DNA of 64,000 nt from Candidatus Lumbricidiphila eiseniae (GTDB taxonomy: Bacteria > Actinomycetota > Actinomycetes > Actinomycetales > Microbacteriaceae): contig NAEP01000059.1 of the NCBI GenBank assembly GCA_002529645.1, positions 1 through 64,000 on the forward strand, written 5' to 3'. A program made the position numbers and the translations under genes. This document shows, piece by piece, positions 6,428 through 17,132 of this stretch (the stretch's first letter is position 1; each line of letters opens with the position of its first letter). Under the pieces are notes generated by a model. The model saw only the letters and a list, made by a program, of their open reading frames with translations, did no database searches and had not been told where the DNA came from.

Positions 6428-8698
6428 GTGAGCAGAGAGGGGGACACCGTGATTGACGGGAGAGGTGTGAAGCGAGTTAGATTCGGGAAGGTTGTTCTTG
6501 CGACCGTTGCCGTGACGGCGACTCTGTTGCTGGGGGTCGTTGCGCCCACCCGGGCGGATGGGGGCGAGCCGAAAGCGCCGGTCTCGGGTGCAGTGTTCGA
6601 CGCTACGGCGAAGTCATTGCTGGCCAGTGAAACGACCGCAGCCGTGTCGGCCGATGGCGAGGGTAACGTTGTTCTCTACTCGACAGCTCCGGAGGGTCAG
6701 TTAGCACCCGACGCACAATCGTTCGCGGATTCCCACTCGAATGTCGTTGTTGAGCACCTTGATGCACCGCTCACCGCGTACTCAGTCAATGATGTCGTCG
6801 GCGGATCAGGCATGCTCCTGAACCATCCCAATAACACAACGGGCACCGTTTATGCGTGCTCTGTCGGGTACGGTGCCTGGAGCTCGACCGGATCGCCCGT
6901 GGTGCTCACCGCCGGTCACTGCTCGAATGACGGTGTGGAGACCAGCGCCAGTGCGGCTGACCCCACGCGTGACCCGGCAGGTGGTGGCACAGCAGGTGGA
7001 GGGGTGTCCTCGCTCGGGTCGTTGGGGACGCTCGCCTTCTCGCAGTTCGGCGGAACGGGCAACACCGTCGCCAGTGAATCAGACCCGAACGCAACCGACG
7101 TTTCGGTCTATACAGTGTCGAACCCGAGTAAGACCATCCTGCCGCGTGTGACCGACTGGAGAACCGCAGCATCCAAAGATCTCGCGGCATCCTCCTTCCC
7201 CATTCGCAAGGTGGGCACTGTCCAGACGGGGTCTATTGCACGCTCGGGACGCACAACCGGATATCAGACCGGAACCGTTGCTAGCGTGGGCGGCTGGGCC
7301 ACTGTCAGCGGTCGGTACGTGTACGGTTTTGGCAGCTGGGTGACGAGTGACCACGGCGATTCTGGTGGAGCGGTGTTCCAGGGGGACACCGCCGTTGGGC
7401 TTGTCTCGGGTGGCGGCACCTCCAGAGGGCGATCCTTCATGTGGGCCGCTGATCTGACAACGGCACTCCGAGTTGCGGGCAGCTATGAGGTTGCGCTGTT
7501 CATTGACCCTCCCGCTGTATCAAGTCCGGCGAACAGCGCCACAGTGCTGCCCGGAACACTCATCACCGGAACTGGAGCCGCTGGAACAACCCTGAAGGTG
7601 TACCAGGGTTCCAGCACAACACCGGCCACCGTCGCCGTGAACTCAGCGGGCAGGTGGAGTTTTTCTGCCCCTACCACTCCAGGCTCGTATCAGTATCGGT
7701 TCGTGTTATCGAAGGGGTATGACAATTCAGCGCCAGTGACATGGAACATCGTCGTTTCTGCTCCCAGCTCGACACCAACAACTGCGCCAACCCCCACGAT
7801 CACGCCAACGCCAACGCCAACGCCAACGCCGTCGGTTTCCCCTCCGCCGGTTGCGGATGGTCTGTATCGGTTGAACACTCCGGGTGGTCAGGCTTTGGAT
7901 GTTTCGGCTGGGGGAACCACTGATGGCACAAAGGTGCAGATTTGGTCGGATAACGGGACCGCCGCCCAGATCTGGCAGGTCACGTGGCAGGGCGATGGTA
8001 CCTATTCGGTGGTGAACCCCAGGTCGGGAAAGAGTCTGGATGTTAATGGTGGCAGGTCAGATAACGGTACCCAGGTGCAGATTTATACCGGGAACGGTAC
8101 GTGTGCTCAGAGGTGGAGCATCGTGGCGAATGGGAGCGGTTATTCACTGTTGTCGGCGTGCTCGGCGAAAGCCCTGGATGTCTCGGCCGGCGGAACCGCG
8201 AACGGCACGAAGGTGCAGATCTTCGACCGAAACGGCACCTCCGCACAAACCTGGTTCTTCAACCGTATAACCGCGCCGGTTGCGGATGGTCTGTATCGGT
8301 TGAACACTCCGGGTGGTCAGGCTTTGGATGTTTCGGCTGGGGGAACCACTGATGGCACAAAGGTGCAGATTTGGTCGGATAACGGGACCGCCGCCCAGAT
8401 CTGGCAGGTCACGTGGCAGGGCGATGGTACCTATTCGGTGGTGAACCCCAGGTCGGGAAAGAGTCTGGATGTCAATGGTGGCAGGTCAGATAACGGTACC
8501 CAGGTGCAGATTTATACCGGGAACGGTACGTGTGCTCAGAGGTGGAGCATCGTGGCGAATGGGAGCGGTTATTCACTGTTGTCGGCGTGCTCGGCGAAAG
8601 CCCTGGATGTCTCGGCCGGCGGAACCGCGAACGGCACGAAGGTGCAGATCTTCGACCGAAACGGCACCTCCGCACAAACCTGGTTCTTCAACCGCTAG
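6428..8698 (+). CDS. Secreted trypsin-like serine protease with two ricin-B lectin modules
   Basis: The protein has a signal peptide (VVLATVAVTATLLLGVVAPT then RADG) and a chymotrypsin-fold domain with all three catalytic residues in view: His in VVLTAGHCSNDG, Asp in ATDVSVYTV and Ser in HGDSGGAVF. An Ig-like module follows (about residues 360-440), then a Thr-Pro linker of repeated TPTP, then two ricin-B beta-trefoil modules of 143 residues each carrying Q-x-W boxes. The lectin modules should bind carbohydrate and tether the protease. The two modules are almost base-identical. GTG at 6428 is the longest start; GTG at 6449 has the better ribosome site (AGAGAGGGGG) and still leaves a signal peptide. 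Monocistronic. Confidence 0.9.
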   Translation: MSREGDTVIDGRGVKRVRFGKVVLATVAVTATLLLGVVAPTRADGGEPKAPVSGAVFDATAKSLLASETTAAVSADGEGNVVLYSTAPEGQLAPDAQSFADSHSNVVVEHLDAPLTAYSVNDVVGGSGMLLNHPNNTTGTVYACSVGYGAWSSTGSPVVLTAGHCSNDGVETSASAADPTRDPAGGGTAGGGVSSLGSLGTLAFSQFGGTGNTVASESDPNATDVSVYTVSNPSKTILPRVTDWRTAASKDLAASSFPIRKVGTVQTGSIARSGRTTGYQTGTVASVGGWATVSGRYVYGFGSWVTSDHGDSGGAVFQGDTAVGLVSGGGTSRGRSFMWAADLTTALRVAGSYEVALFIDPPAVSSPANSATVLPGTLITGTGAAGTTLKVYQGSSTTPATVAVNSAGRWSFSAPTTPGSYQYRFVLSKGYDNSAPVTWNIVVSAPSSTPTTAPTPTITPTPTPTPTPSVSPPPVADGLYRLNTPGGQALDVSAGGTTDGTKVQIWSDNGTAAQIWQVTWQGDGTYSVVNPRSGKSLDVNGGRSDNGTQVQIYTGNGTCAQRWSIVANGSGYSLLSACSAKALDVSAGGTANGTKVQIFDRNGTSAQTWFFNRITAPVADGLYRLNTPGGQALDVSAGGTTDGTKVQIWSDNGTAAQIWQVTWQGDGTYSVVNPRSGKSLDVNGGRSDNGTQVQIYTGNGTCAQRWSIVANGSGYSLLSACSAKALDVSAGGTANGTKVQIFDRNGTSAQTWFFNR
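7846..8697 (+). repeat. Near-identical 429-bp tandem duplication encoding the lectin modules
   Basis: The segment starting at 7846 recurs at 8275 with a period of exactly 429 bp (143 codons). The only difference I noticed is a silent GTT/GTC change. Such identity points to a very recent duplication or continuing gene conversion. Unequal recombination between the copies would change lectin copy number without disturbing the protease frame. Confidence 0.9.
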
Positions 8699-8720
8699 CC
8701 TCCACTGCCCACATCAAACA

Positions 8721-8807
8721 GCTCACCCTTGCACGGGCCCGGAGTTGTGCCCCGTTTTTACTCGGACTCGGCGAGGGTGATGCTCACCCTTGCGCGGGTA
8801 CGGAGTT
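8721..8807. repeat. Two 26-bp imperfect direct repeats, 61 bp apart
   Basis: GCTCACCCTTGC at 8721 and 8782 opens two 26-bp copies ending CGGAGTT with three differences (copies 8721-8746 and 8782-8807). The interval is 35 bp. They lie between the protease gene and pyrR; the first overlaps the probable terminator of the protease gene. Confidence 0.65.
8734..8759 (+). terminator. Probable terminator after the protease gene
   Basis: CGGGC and GCCCCG can pair around a 10-nt loop and are followed by TTTTT (8755-8759), 36 bp after the protease stop codon. The stem is short and includes one unpaired or wobble position, so this is a moderate call. Confidence 0.5.
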
Positions 8808-8890
8808 ATAGTGCCGCTTCGCTGGGCGAATCGAGGTGTGCGCCCGAGGCATCCGCACCCACTAAACTGAACCGAGTTGGCAACCTTTAA

Positions 8891-8919
8891 GGCCGTCCCG
8901 TGAGGCGGAGAAGGAGTCG
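8891..8919 (+). promoter_or_regulatory. PyrR-binding loop overlapping the pyrR ribosome binding site
   Basis: The leader reads GGCCGTCCCGTGAGGCGG just before the pyrR start. TCCCGTGAGGC matches the RNA loop bound by PyrR in Firmicutes (UCCNGNGAGGY) and sits in a potential short hairpin (GGCC...GGCGG). The following GAGAAGGAG is the ribosome site of GTG 8921. No terminator follows, so UMP-dependent PyrR binding would block translation initiation rather than transcription, as described for mycobacterial pyrR leaders. A -10-like TAAACT lies at 8863-8868. Confidence 0.65.
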
Positions 8920-8920
8920 C

Positions 8921-9466
8921 GTGATAGAACGTGCCGTGCTCACCCGGGCAGACATTTCTCGGGCACTCGTCCGAATATCGCACGAGATCCTCGAGGCGAA
9001 CCGTGGCAGCGCTGACCTGGTCCTCTTGGGCATTCCCACCCGGGGTGTCACGCTCGCGCACCGCATTGCCGCCGAGATTGAGCGCATCGAGCCGGATGGC
9101 CCGGTGCCGGTCGGCACCCTCGACGTCACCATGTATCGAGACGACCTCACCCTCACCCGCACCCGGACTCCGGGACCCACACACCTTCCGCTCCGGGGGA
9201 TCGATGGCGCGGTGGTCGTGCTCGTTGACGATGTGCTGTACTCGGGTCGTACTATCCGAGCCGCGTTTGACGCCCTCTCCGACCTGGGTCGAGCGCGTGC
9301 CGTGCGACTCGCGGTGCTCGTGGACCGGGGCCACCGTGAGTTTCCCATTCGGGCAGACTTCATCGGCAAGAACCTCCCCAGCTCTGCGCGCGAGCGGGTC
9401 AATGTGCGACTGTGTGAGGTTGACGGCGATGACGCCGTCACGATTGCCGGAGGTGAGGCGGCATGA
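8921..9466 (+). CDS. pyrR: Bifunctional pyr operon regulator / uracil phosphoribosyltransferase
   Basis: PyrR senses UMP and binds pyr leader RNA, and it can make UMP from uracil and PRPP. The PRPP-binding motif [18 protein letters not shown] is intact, as are [16 protein letters not shown] and [13 protein letters not shown]. The frame is open back to GTG 8900, but that start would place codons inside the conserved PyrR-binding loop. GTG 8921 after GAGAAGGAG gives [19 protein letters not shown], matching the usual N-terminus, so I chose it (181 aa). First gene of pyrR-B-C-orf-carA-carB-F; its stop overlaps pyrB as ATGA. Confidence 0.93.
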   Translation: MIERAVLTRADISRALVRISHEILEANRGSADLVLLGIPTRGVTLAHRIAAEIERIEPDGPVPVGTLDVTMYRDDLTLTRTRTPGPTHLPLRGIDGAVVVLVDDVLYSGRTIRAAFDALSDLGRARAVRLAVLVDRGHREFPIRADFIGKNLPSSARERVNVRLCEVDGDDAVTIAGGEAA

Positions 9467-10473
9467 GGCACCTGCTGCGCACCCGTGACCTCACCCGCGA
9501 CGAGGCCATTCACATCCTTGACATTGCGCTTGACATGGCAGCCGTGCAGAACCGTGAGGTCAAGAAACTGCCAACGCTGCGCGGCAAAACCGTTGTCAAC
9601 CTGTTCTTCGAAGACTCCACTCGCACCCGTATCTCGTTTGAAGCCGCCGCCAAACGGCTCTCCGCCGACGTCATCAACTTCAGCGCACGAGGCTCCAGCA
9701 TCTCCAAGGGCGAGTCGTTAAAAGACACCGCACAGACACTGCAAGCACTCGGTGCCGACGGGGTTGTCATTCGTCACCCGGTGTCAGGCGCGCCGCAGGT
9801 GCTTGCGGTGAGCGGATGGATCACGGCGGGGGTCATTAACGCGGGAGATGGCACGCACGAGCACCCGACACAGGGGCTCCTCGATGCCTTCACGATTCGA
9901 CAGCGGGTGCACGGTGCGGGTGCACGCGGTCGAGGGCTCGACGGGGTGCGGGTCATCATTGTGGGGGACATCCTGCACTCGCGGGTGGCGCGATCCAACG
10001 TGTGGTTGCTCACGACCCTTGGTGCCCACGTTCATCTCGTCGCACCGCCGACGCTGCTACCGGTGGACACATCAGGGTGGCCGGTGACAACCGGGTTTGA
10101 TTTGGATGGCGCGCTGGCGGGGCATCCGGATGTTGTCATGATGCTGCGCATTCAAGAAGAACGGATGCACGGCTCGTTTTTCCCCTCCTCGCGAGAATAC
10201 ACGCGAACCTGGGGACTGGACGGCCCCCGCTTCCGTGCACTGCAGCCCGATACGATAGTGATGCATCCGGGTCCGATGAATCGGGGTCTGGAGATCGCAC
10301 CGATCGCCGCGGATTCCCCGCAGTCAACGGTGCGCGAACAGGTCGCGAACGGAGTGTCAGTGAGAATGTCGGCGCTCTACGTGCTGCTGTCGGGGGAGCG
10401 CGAGACAGCAACAGTATCCGGTGACGGTGCCACCGAACACCACGCGATTCAGCAACGGAGCGCAGCACAATGA
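9463..10473 (+). CDS. pyrB: Aspartate carbamoyltransferase catalytic subunit
   Basis: Joins carbamoyl phosphate and aspartate to carbamoyl-aspartate, the committed step of UMP synthesis in the cytoplasm. The carbamoyl-phosphate signature [19 protein letters not shown] is at residues 47-65, and [10 protein letters not shown] follows around 130. The length of 336 aa is normal for the family. The ATG overlaps the pyrR stop (ATGA), and its own stop overlaps pyrC in the same way, so translation is coupled along the operon. No pyrI regulatory subunit is present, as usual in Actinobacteria. Confidence 0.96.
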   Translation: MRHLLRTRDLTRDEAIHILDIALDMAAVQNREVKKLPTLRGKTVVNLFFEDSTRTRISFEAAAKRLSADVINFSARGSSISKGESLKDTAQTLQALGADGVVIRHPVSGAPQVLAVSGWITAGVINAGDGTHEHPTQGLLDAFTIRQRVHGAGARGRGLDGVRVIIVGDILHSRVARSNVWLLTTLGAHVHLVAPPTLLPVDTSGWPVTTGFDLDGALAGHPDVVMMLRIQEERMHGSFFPSSREYTRTWGLDGPRFRALQPDTIVMHPGPMNRGLEIAPIAADSPQSTVREQVANGVSVRMSALYVLLSGERETATVSGDGATEHHAIQQRSAAQ

Positions 10474-11885
10474 CGGTGTCAGAGCACACGCCCACACCAC
10501 CGAGCGCGACGTTCCACATCGTCGGCGCGCAACTGGTCACCGGCGAGCACGCCGACATCCTCCTTCGGGACGGTGTCATTGCGCAGGTTGGCACGGTGAC
10601 GGATGCTGCGGGGGCAACCCGCGTTGACGCGGACGGGCTTGTGGCCCTCCCCGGCCTGGTTGATCTGCACACCCACCTGCGGGAACCCGGATACGAGCAG
10701 AGTGAAACGGTGCTCACCGGCACACAGGCCGCCGCCGCGGGAGGTTTCACCGCCGTGTTCGCAATGGCGAACACACTGCCGGTTGCCGACACAGCGGGGG
10801 TCGTTGAACAGGTTGCGAGCCTCGGGGCGTCCGCGGGATACGCAATGGTGCAGCCCATCGGAGCGGTCACTGTCGGACTCGCGGGTGAGCGACTCGCGGA
10901 ACTCGGCACAATGGCGGCATCCCGCGCCCGCGTGCGGGTCTTCTCCGACGACGGACTGTGTGTTTCCGACCCGTTGCTCATGCGGCGGGCACTGGAATAC
11001 GTGAAGGCGTTCGACGGAGTCATCGCTCAGCACGCGCAGGATCCGCGGCTCACGGTCGGGGCGCAGATGAACGAAGGCGCCCTCTCGGGGGAGATCGGCA
11101 TGGTGGGATGGCCCGGCGTCGCCGAAGAGTCCATCATCGCCCGCGATGTACTGCTGGCCGAACACGTCGGCAGTCACCTGCACGTCTGCCACCTCTCGAC
11201 AGCGGGATCGGTGGAGATCGTTCGGTGGGCAAAGGCGCGGGGCATTCGGGTCACCGCCGAGGTGACACCGCACCACCTGCTGCTCACCGAGGAACTGGTG
11301 GCCAGCTACGACCCCCGGTACAAGGTCAACCCGCCACTGCGCCGCGCCGAGGACGTCGCCGCTCTGCGGGACGCACTCGCCGACGGCACAATCGACACCG
11401 TCGCGACCGATCACGCCCCGCACCCGATCGAGGCGAAAGAGTGTGAGTGGGATGCCGCGGCCAACGGCATGGTCGGCCTCGAGTCCGCCCTCTCGGTTGT
11501 GCACGAAGCGATGGTTGCAACAGGTCTTATGGGGTGGGCGGATGTCGCACGGGTGCTGTCTGCGACCCCCGCGCGCATCGGGCGGCTCACAGGTCACGGG
11601 CGACCGATTGCGACGGATGAGCCGGCTAACCTCACGCTGTACGACCCGCGCGGGAGATCCTCCTTTGATCTGGCTCGGCTCGTTGGCCAGAGCTCAAATT
11701 CACCGTACCTGGGCCGTGTGTTACCCGGGCGAGTGGTCGCAACATTCCACAATGGCTACCCCACGCAGCTCGACGGTGTTGTTCGACCAGCCGAGGAGGT
11801 CGCCGCCGCTGCCCGGTTGGCTGAGCAGCGCGGTCGATCGGACACCCCTGAGGACAACGGACGACATCGGTTTACCCGGTCGTGA
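10470..11885 (+). CDS. pyrC: Dihydroorotase
   Basis: Type I (long) dihydroorotase that cyclises carbamoyl-aspartate. Zinc-binding HxH lies in [31 protein letters not shown] and [13 protein letters not shown] supply further metal and active-site residues. At 471 aa it is longer than the roughly 430 usual because of a charged C-terminal tail ([20 protein letters not shown]). The DNA encoding that tail contains one copy of a 19-bp repeat that recurs at 11904-11922, after the stop. ATG overlaps the pyrB stop. Confidence 0.95.
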   Translation: MTVSEHTPTPPSATFHIVGAQLVTGEHADILLRDGVIAQVGTVTDAAGATRVDADGLVALPGLVDLHTHLREPGYEQSETVLTGTQAAAAGGFTAVFAMANTLPVADTAGVVEQVASLGASAGYAMVQPIGAVTVGLAGERLAELGTMAASRARVRVFSDDGLCVSDPLLMRRALEYVKAFDGVIAQHAQDPRLTVGAQMNEGALSGEIGMVGWPGVAEESIIARDVLLAEHVGSHLHVCHLSTAGSVEIVRWAKARGIRVTAEVTPHHLLLTEELVASYDPRYKVNPPLRRAEDVAALRDALADGTIDTVATDHAPHPIEAKECEWDAAANGMVGLESALSVVHEAMVATGLMGWADVARVLSATPARIGRLTGHGRPIATDEPANLTLYDPRGRSSFDLARLVGQSSNSPYLGRVLPGRVVATFHNGYPTQLDGVVRPAEEVAAAARLAEQRGRSDTPEDNGRHRFTRS

Positions 11886-11924
11886 CGAGGAGATTGACAG
11901 GGGCACCCCTGAGGACAACGGAGG
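11840..11924. repeat. Direct repeat pair at 61-bp spacing across the pyrC stop
   Basis: CACCCCTGAGGACAACGGA occurs at 11843-11861 inside the pyrC tail and at 11904-11922 in the spacer before the next gene. With two mismatches the match extends to about 24 bp. The second copy lies just 5' of GAGGGAAGG, the ribosome site of the next gene. The spacing of 61 bp equals that of several other repeat pairs in this window. Confidence 0.6.
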
Positions 11925-11937
11925 GAAGGTAACGGGC

Positions 11938-12534
11938 ATGGAACGGTGGATCACGATTGCCAGTGCGGCGGCGCTGTTCGTGCTGCTCGTGTGGCTCATG
12001 GTGGGATCGTGGCGGCGGCGAACGGCCCGTGATTCGGCGTTGTCTGGCTACCCGGTGCCCACGAGCGTGCCGGATGTCACCGTCGAGGCCGAGGTGCTCT
12101 ATGTCGCGACCACCCTGGCCGGGAAACCACTGGAGCGACTGGCGATCACCGGGCTTGCCTTTCGCGCGGCGGCGCAGTTGATCGTAACCGAGCAAGGGGT
12201 ATTGCTGCGGGTCACCGGGGCGTCCGCGACGTGGATTCCGGCGGAGCGAATCGTTGGTATCTCGCGGGCGAGCGTCGCGATTGATCGTGCGGTTGAACCC
12301 GATGGGCTGCTGGGGCTCGAGTGGCGGCCGCAGGCCGCGCCGCGCCGCGCCGCTGGGACATCCATTTTCGAACATTACACGGAGGCGGTTGTGCCGAAGT
12401 CCGAAGCTGCACCGCCTCGGGTGACAAGCTATCTTCGAACCCGTGAGGGCGACAACGACCTCCGAATCATTCAGGCCGTCACCGCCCTCGTGGGCGCGGG
12501 CAGCGGCACCGACCACGAACAAGGCGGTCAGTAA
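11938..12534 (+). CDS. Membrane-anchored protein of the actinobacterial pyr operon
   Basis: A 198-aa protein with one N-terminal membrane segment (WITIASAAALFVLLVWLMVG, residues 3-22) and a basic stop (SWRRRTARD), leaving a cytoplasmic domain of about 165 residues. That domain (VEAEVLYVATTLAGKPLERL ... GVLLRVTGASATWIPAERIV) resembles the PH-like domain protein regularly encoded between pyrC and carA in Actinobacteria. Its biochemical role is unknown. ATG 11938 follows GGAGGGAAGG at good spacing and precedes the hydrophobic segment; the open frame extends upstream but into pyrC-overlapping shadow. The stop abuts carA directly. Confidence 0.85.
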   Translation: MERWITIASAAALFVLLVWLMVGSWRRRTARDSALSGYPVPTSVPDVTVEAEVLYVATTLAGKPLERLAITGLAFRAAAQLIVTEQGVLLRVTGASATWIPAERIVGISRASVAIDRAVEPDGLLGLEWRPQAAPRRAAGTSIFEHYTEAVVPKSEAAPPRVTSYLRTREGDNDLRIIQAVTALVGAGSGTDHEQGGQ

Positions 12535-13767
12535 ATGTCCCTGCACAGCGGAGCATCCCCCAAGCCACCCACCGACAACACCCTCACCCGCGCGCCCGGG
12601 CCGGCTGATCGCGCGGTGCTCGTGCTGGAAGACGGGCGCACCTTTGAGGGCAGGGCCTACGGTGCTCGCGGTCACACGCTCGGCGAGGCCGTATTTGCGA
12701 CCGGAATGACCGGGTACCAGGAAACACTCACCGACCCGTCCTACGCCGGTCAGATCGTCATGATGACCGCACCGCACATCGGCAACACCGGAATGAATGA
12801 CACCGACACGGAGTCGGCACAGATATGGGTCGCCGGGTTTGTTGTGCGTGACCCCTCTCGTGTGGTGTCCAACTTCCGCGCACAGCGCAGCCTCGATGAC
12901 GATCTCATTGCGGCCGGAGTGGTCGGTATCTCGGGAATAGACACCCGCGCCCTGACGCGCCACCTGCGTTCAGCCGGCGCGATGCGGGCGGGGATTTTCT
13001 CCGGTGATGCTCTTGCGCTGACCGCTGACCAGCAACGGGATGCTGTGCTCGCGGGTATGCAGATGTCGGGACAAAACCTGTCGGCTGCGGTGTCCACGGC
13101 CGAGCGGTACACGCTTTCCGCACAGGGGGAGCGGGTTGGGTCAGTCGCGGTGCTCGACCTCGGCGTCAAGACCTCAACCCTCACCCTCCTTGCCCAACGC
13201 GGGTTTGAGGTCATCGTGCTGCCGCAGAGCACAACGGCGGAGGATCTCGCAGCACTCGGTGCGGACGCGCTGTTCTTCTCGAACGGGCCGGGGGACCCGG
13301 CGGCATCCGACTCTCACGTGGAGTTGTTGCGGGCCGGACTGCGGGCGGGTATGCCCTATTTTGGGATTTGTTTCGGCAACCAGTTGCTCGGTCGGGCGCT
13401 CGGGTTCCGTACGTACAAGTTGCCGTTCGGACACCACGGCATCAACCAACCCGTGCTCGACCGTGCCACCGGTCGGGTCGAGATCACCAGTCACAACCAC
13501 GGTTTTGCGGTGGATGCCCCGACCGACCGTGTGATCGACTCCAGCGAGGGATTCGGGCGGGTAGAGGTGAGCCACATCAACCTCAACGACGGTGTGGTGG
13601 AGGGGCTAGCCTGTCTCGACATCCCCGCCTTCTCGGTGCAGTACCACCCCGAATCAGCGGCGGGACCACACGACGCCGAGTATCTCTTCGACCGCTTCCG
13701 GGCTCTTGTGCTCGAGAATCCACAGCGGCGAGCCACCGTTTCGACTCCCGAGGAGCACACCCCCTGA
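12535..13767 (+). CDS. carA: Carbamoyl-phosphate synthase small (glutaminase) subunit
   Basis: Hydrolyses glutamine and channels ammonia to CarB for carbamoyl phosphate, feeding pyrimidine and arginine synthesis. The N-terminal CPSase domain has [14 protein letters not shown] and [15 protein letters not shown]. The class I amidotransferase domain has the nucleophile Cys in [15 protein letters not shown] and the His-Glu pair in [12 protein letters not shown]. 410 aa, slightly long through a Pro/Thr-rich start. The ATG immediately follows the TAA of the previous gene. TGA overlaps the carB ATG by one base. Confidence 0.96.
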   Translation: MSLHSGASPKPPTDNTLTRAPGPADRAVLVLEDGRTFEGRAYGARGHTLGEAVFATGMTGYQETLTDPSYAGQIVMMTAPHIGNTGMNDTDTESAQIWVAGFVVRDPSRVVSNFRAQRSLDDDLIAAGVVGISGIDTRALTRHLRSAGAMRAGIFSGDALALTADQQRDAVLAGMQMSGQNLSAAVSTAERYTLSAQGERVGSVAVLDLGVKTSTLTLLAQRGFEVIVLPQSTTAEDLAALGADALFFSNGPGDPAASDSHVELLRAGLRAGMPYFGICFGNQLLGRALGFRTYKLPFGHHGINQPVLDRATGRVEITSHNHGFAVDAPTDRVIDSSEGFGRVEVSHINLNDGVVEGLACLDIPAFSVQYHPESAAGPHDAEYLFDRFRALVLENPQRRATVSTPEEHTP

Positions 13768-16700
13768 TGCCCAAACGTGATGACATCAGAAGCGTTCTTG
13801 TTATCGGCTCCGGGCCGATCGTCATCGGGCAGGCCGCCGAGTTCGACTACTCCGGCACGCAGGCCTGTCGTGTGCTGCGAGAGGAGGGCGTGCGAGTTAT
13901 TCTCGTTAACCCCAACCCGGCAACGATCATGACCGACCCCGGATTCGCGGATGCCACATACATTGAACCGATCACGCCCGAGATCATCGAGTCGATCATT
14001 ATCAAAGAGCGGCCCGATGCCGTGCTGCCGACGCTCGGTGGGCAGACGGCGCTCAACGCCGCGATTGCGCTGCACGAGCGGGGCATCCTCGACAGACACG
14101 GTGTCGAACTCATTGGGGCGAAGGTTGACGCGATTCGCAAGGGCGAAGATCGACAACTGTTCAAAGACCTCGTAATCGAGTGTGGGGCGGATGTCGCGCG
14201 CTCACACGTTGCCCACACGATCGCGGAGGCACAAGCCTTCGCGCGTGAGCTTGGATACCCGCTTGTGGTTCGGCCGTCATTCACGATGGGCGGTCTCGGT
14301 TCAGGATTTGCATACACCGAGGCGGATCTCGTGCGGATCGTCAGCCAGGGGTTGCACGACTCACCGACAACGGAGGTGCTGCTCGAGGAATCCATTCTCG
14401 GCTGGAAAGAGTATGAGCTGGAACTCATGCGCGACACCCACGACAACACGGTTGTGGTCTGTTCAATCGAGAATGTTGACCCGGTGGGAGTGCACACGGG
14501 CGATTCCATCACCGTCGCCCCCGCATTGACACTCACGGATCGTGAGTACCAAAAGCTGCGTGACATTGGGATCGATATCATTCGTGCGGTGGGGGTAGAC
14601 ACGGGCGGATGCAACATCCAGTTTGCCGTTGACCCGGCCAGCGGTCGCATCATCGTCATTGAGATGAACCCGCGGGTGTCGCGATCGAGTGCGCTCGCGT
14701 CAAAGGCGACCGGGTTTCCGATTGCGAAGATTGCCGCAAAGCTCGCGATCGGGTATCGACTCGATGAGATCCCCAACGACATTACGAGGGTGACGCCGGC
14801 CTCGTTTGAGCCAACACTCGACTACGTGGTCGTGAAGGTACCCCGGTTTGCGTTCGAGAAGTTCCCGGCCGCTGATCCGACGCTCACGACGACGATGAAG
14901 TCGGTGGGGGAGGCCATGGCGATCGGACGCAACTTCTCGACGGCGCTGCAGAAGGCGCTGCGGTCGCTGGAGAAGCGGGGTTCCTCCTTCCACTGGGGGC
15001 CAGAGTCGCGCGACGCATCCAGGCTTCTGGAGCTTGCGGCAACCCCGACCGATGGGCGGATCGTGCTCGTACAGCAGGCGTTGCGCCTGGGTGCGACCGT
15101 TGAGCAGGCGTTTGAGGCGACAAAAATCGACCCGTGGTTCCTTGACCAGATCGTGCTCATCAACGAGGTCGCGCAAGAGGTTCGGGATGCCCCAACCCTC
15201 GCCGTGGACATCCTCCGCTTTGCGAAGGAGCACGGTTTTTCCGACGCCCAGATCGCGCAACTGCGCGGGTGTGACGAGGCGGAGGTGCGGAGCATCCGGC
15301 TCGCCGCTGGCGTGCGCCCCGTGTTCAAAACGGTGGACACGTGCGCGGGTGAGTTTCCCGCGCAGACGCCGTACCACTACTCGAGCTATGAGCAGGAAAC
15401 CGAGGTCGCGCCATCCGATCGGAAGAAGGTCATCATTCTCGGGTCGGGCCCGAACCGGATCGGACAGGGGGTCGAGTTCGACTACTCGTGTGTGCACGCC
15501 TCCTTTGCGCTCTCTGATGCCGGATTCGAAACGATCATGATTAACTGCAACCCCGAAACGGTCTCGACCGACTACGACACGAGCGACCGACTCTACTTCG
15601 AGCCGCTCACCCTGGAGGACGTGCTCGAAATTGTCCACGCCGAATCGCAGTCGGGTGAGCTTATCGGGGTGCTCGTGCAACTCGGTGGGCAAACAGCACT
15701 CGGGCTCGCGAAGGGACTCGAAGCGGCGGATGTCCCCATTCTGGGGACGACCCCGGCGGCGATTGACCTTGCCGAGGAGCGGGGGCTTTTTAGCGCCATC
15801 CTCGAACAGGCCGGTCTGCTTGCGCCGCGGAACGCGACGGCGATTGATCTGGCGGGTGCGGTCGTGGCGGCCGAAAACATTGGATATCCCGTGCTGGTGC
15901 GTCCGAGTTATGTGCTGGGAGGTCGGGGCATGGAGATCCTCTACGACACGCCGTCGCTCGTGGACTACTTCGACCGGATCACCGGGCAGGGGATCGTGGG
16001 GCCGGGATTTCCGCTGCTTGTTGACCGCTTCCTTGACGATGCGATCGAGATTGATGCCGACGCACTTTTCGACGGGCACGACCTGTACATCGGTGGGATC
16101 ATGGAGCACATTGAGGAGGCCGGGGTCCACTCTGGTGACTCGAGTTGCACCCTCCCGGCTGTGACGCTCGGTCGAGCCGACCTGGAGCGGGTGCGCGATG
16201 CGACCCGGGCAATCGCTGAGGGAATCGGGGTGCGAGGCCTGCTGAACGTGCAGTTTGCGCTCGGTGCGGGGGTGCTATACGTGCTGGAGGCGAATCCGCG
16301 CGCGAGCCGCACCGTGCCGTTTGTGTCGAAGGCGCTCGGCATTCCGCTCGCCAAAGCGGCAGCCCGAATCATGGTCGGTGCGACCATTTCCTCGCTCATT
16401 GAGGAGGGGTTGTTGCCACGGGCAGATGGCTCGCACGTGCCGCACGATGCACCGGTGGCGGTGAAAGAGGCGGTGCTTCCGTTCCACCGGTTCCGCACCC
16501 GTGAGGGGCGGATGGTGGACTCCGTGCTCGGCCCGGAGATGCGCTCAACCGGGGAGGTGATGGGAATCGACCGTGACTTCCCACGGGCGTTTGCGAAGAG
16601 TCAGCTTGCCGCCTACGGGGGAGTGCCCCAGAGCGGCACCGTGTTTGTTTCGGTCGCCGACCGTGACAAGCGGGCGAGTATTCTGCCGGTGCTGCGACTG

Positions 16701-17132
16701 CAGCAACTCGGGTACACGATCGTTGCGACCAGTGGCACCGCCGAGGTGTTGCGGCGCAACGGAATCGCGGTGACCGAGGTTCTCAAGTTCAGTGAGACAG
16801 CGAGCGGGATGCCGGGTGACTCGGTCGTAGACCTTATTCATCGCGGTGCGATCCAGATCGTCATTAACACACCAAACGGTCGGTCGGCGCGAGTTGATGG
16901 CTACGAGATTCGGGCCGCGGCGGTGGCGGCGGACATCCCGCTGTTTACGACGGTTGCTGAGGTTGCGGCGGCAGTTGCCTCGCTCGATGTTGTTCGCGCG
17001 GGCTTTGATGTGACAAGCCTGCAGGAGTACGAAGCACAGCGACAGGCCTCGCTCGCACGGGTGGCGGGTGCCGCAGCTGTGCAGGGCACGGCGACGGTGC
17101 AGCAGAACTCAGGGTGGGTGGCGACCGCGTGA
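13767..17132 (+). CDS. carB: Carbamoyl-phosphate synthase large subunit
   Basis: 1121 aa with the family's duplicated architecture. The first half starts [20 protein letters not shown] with ATP-grasp landmarks ([32 protein letters not shown]). A homologous second half starts [20 protein letters not shown] with [14 protein letters not shown] and [22 protein letters not shown]-terminal MGS-type allosteric domain follows (residues about 960-1090), where nucleotides and ornithine act in other bacteria. The frame is open upstream inside carA, but ATG 13767 overlapping the carA stop is the family start. The stop overlaps the pyrF GTG. Confidence 0.96.
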   Translation: MPKRDDIRSVLVIGSGPIVIGQAAEFDYSGTQACRVLREEGVRVILVNPNPATIMTDPGFADATYIEPITPEIIESIIIKERPDAVLPTLGGQTALNAAIALHERGILDRHGVELIGAKVDAIRKGEDRQLFKDLVIECGADVARSHVAHTIAEAQAFARELGYPLVVRPSFTMGGLGSGFAYTEADLVRIVSQGLHDSPTTEVLLEESILGWKEYELELMRDTHDNTVVVCSIENVDPVGVHTGDSITVAPALTLTDREYQKLRDIGIDIIRAVGVDTGGCNIQFAVDPASGRIIVIEMNPRVSRSSALASKATGFPIAKIAAKLAIGYRLDEIPNDITRVTPASFEPTLDYVVVKVPRFAFEKFPAADPTLTTTMKSVGEAMAIGRNFSTALQKALRSLEKRGSSFHWGPESRDASRLLELAATPTDGRIVLVQQALRLGATVEQAFEATKIDPWFLDQIVLINEVAQEVRDAPTLAVDILRFAKEHGFSDAQIAQLRGCDEAEVRSIRLAAGVRPVFKTVDTCAGEFPAQTPYHYSSYEQETEVAPSDRKKVIILGSGPNRIGQGVEFDYSCVHASFALSDAGFETIMINCNPETVSTDYDTSDRLYFEPLTLEDVLEIVHAESQSGELIGVLVQLGGQTALGLAKGLEAADVPILGTTPAAIDLAEERGLFSAILEQAGLLAPRNATAIDLAGAVVAAENIGYPVLVRPSYVLGGRGMEILYDTPSLVDYFDRITGQGIVGPGFPLLVDRFLDDAIEIDADALFDGHDLYIGGIMEHIEEAGVHSGDSSCTLPAVTLGRADLERVRDATRAIAEGIGVRGLLNVQFALGAGVLYVLEANPRASRTVPFVSKALGIPLAKAAARIMVGATISSLIEEGLLPRADGSHVPHDAPVAVKEAVLPFHRFRTREGRMVDSVLGPEMRSTGEVMGIDRDFPRAFAKSQLAAYGGVPQSGTVFVSVADRDKRASILPVLRLQQLGYTIVATSGTAEVLRRNGIAVTEVLKFSETASGMPGDSVVDLIHRGAIQIVINTPNGRSARVDGYEIRAAAVAADIPLFTTVAEVAAAVASLDVVRAGFDVTSLQEYEAQRQASLARVAGAAAVQGTATVQQNSGWVATA

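Noticed and set aside
8840-8870. Defined sigma-70 promoter for pyrR
   Set aside because: TAAACT is a fair -10 but no acceptable -35 lies 16-18 bp upstream; mentioned only within the leader entry.
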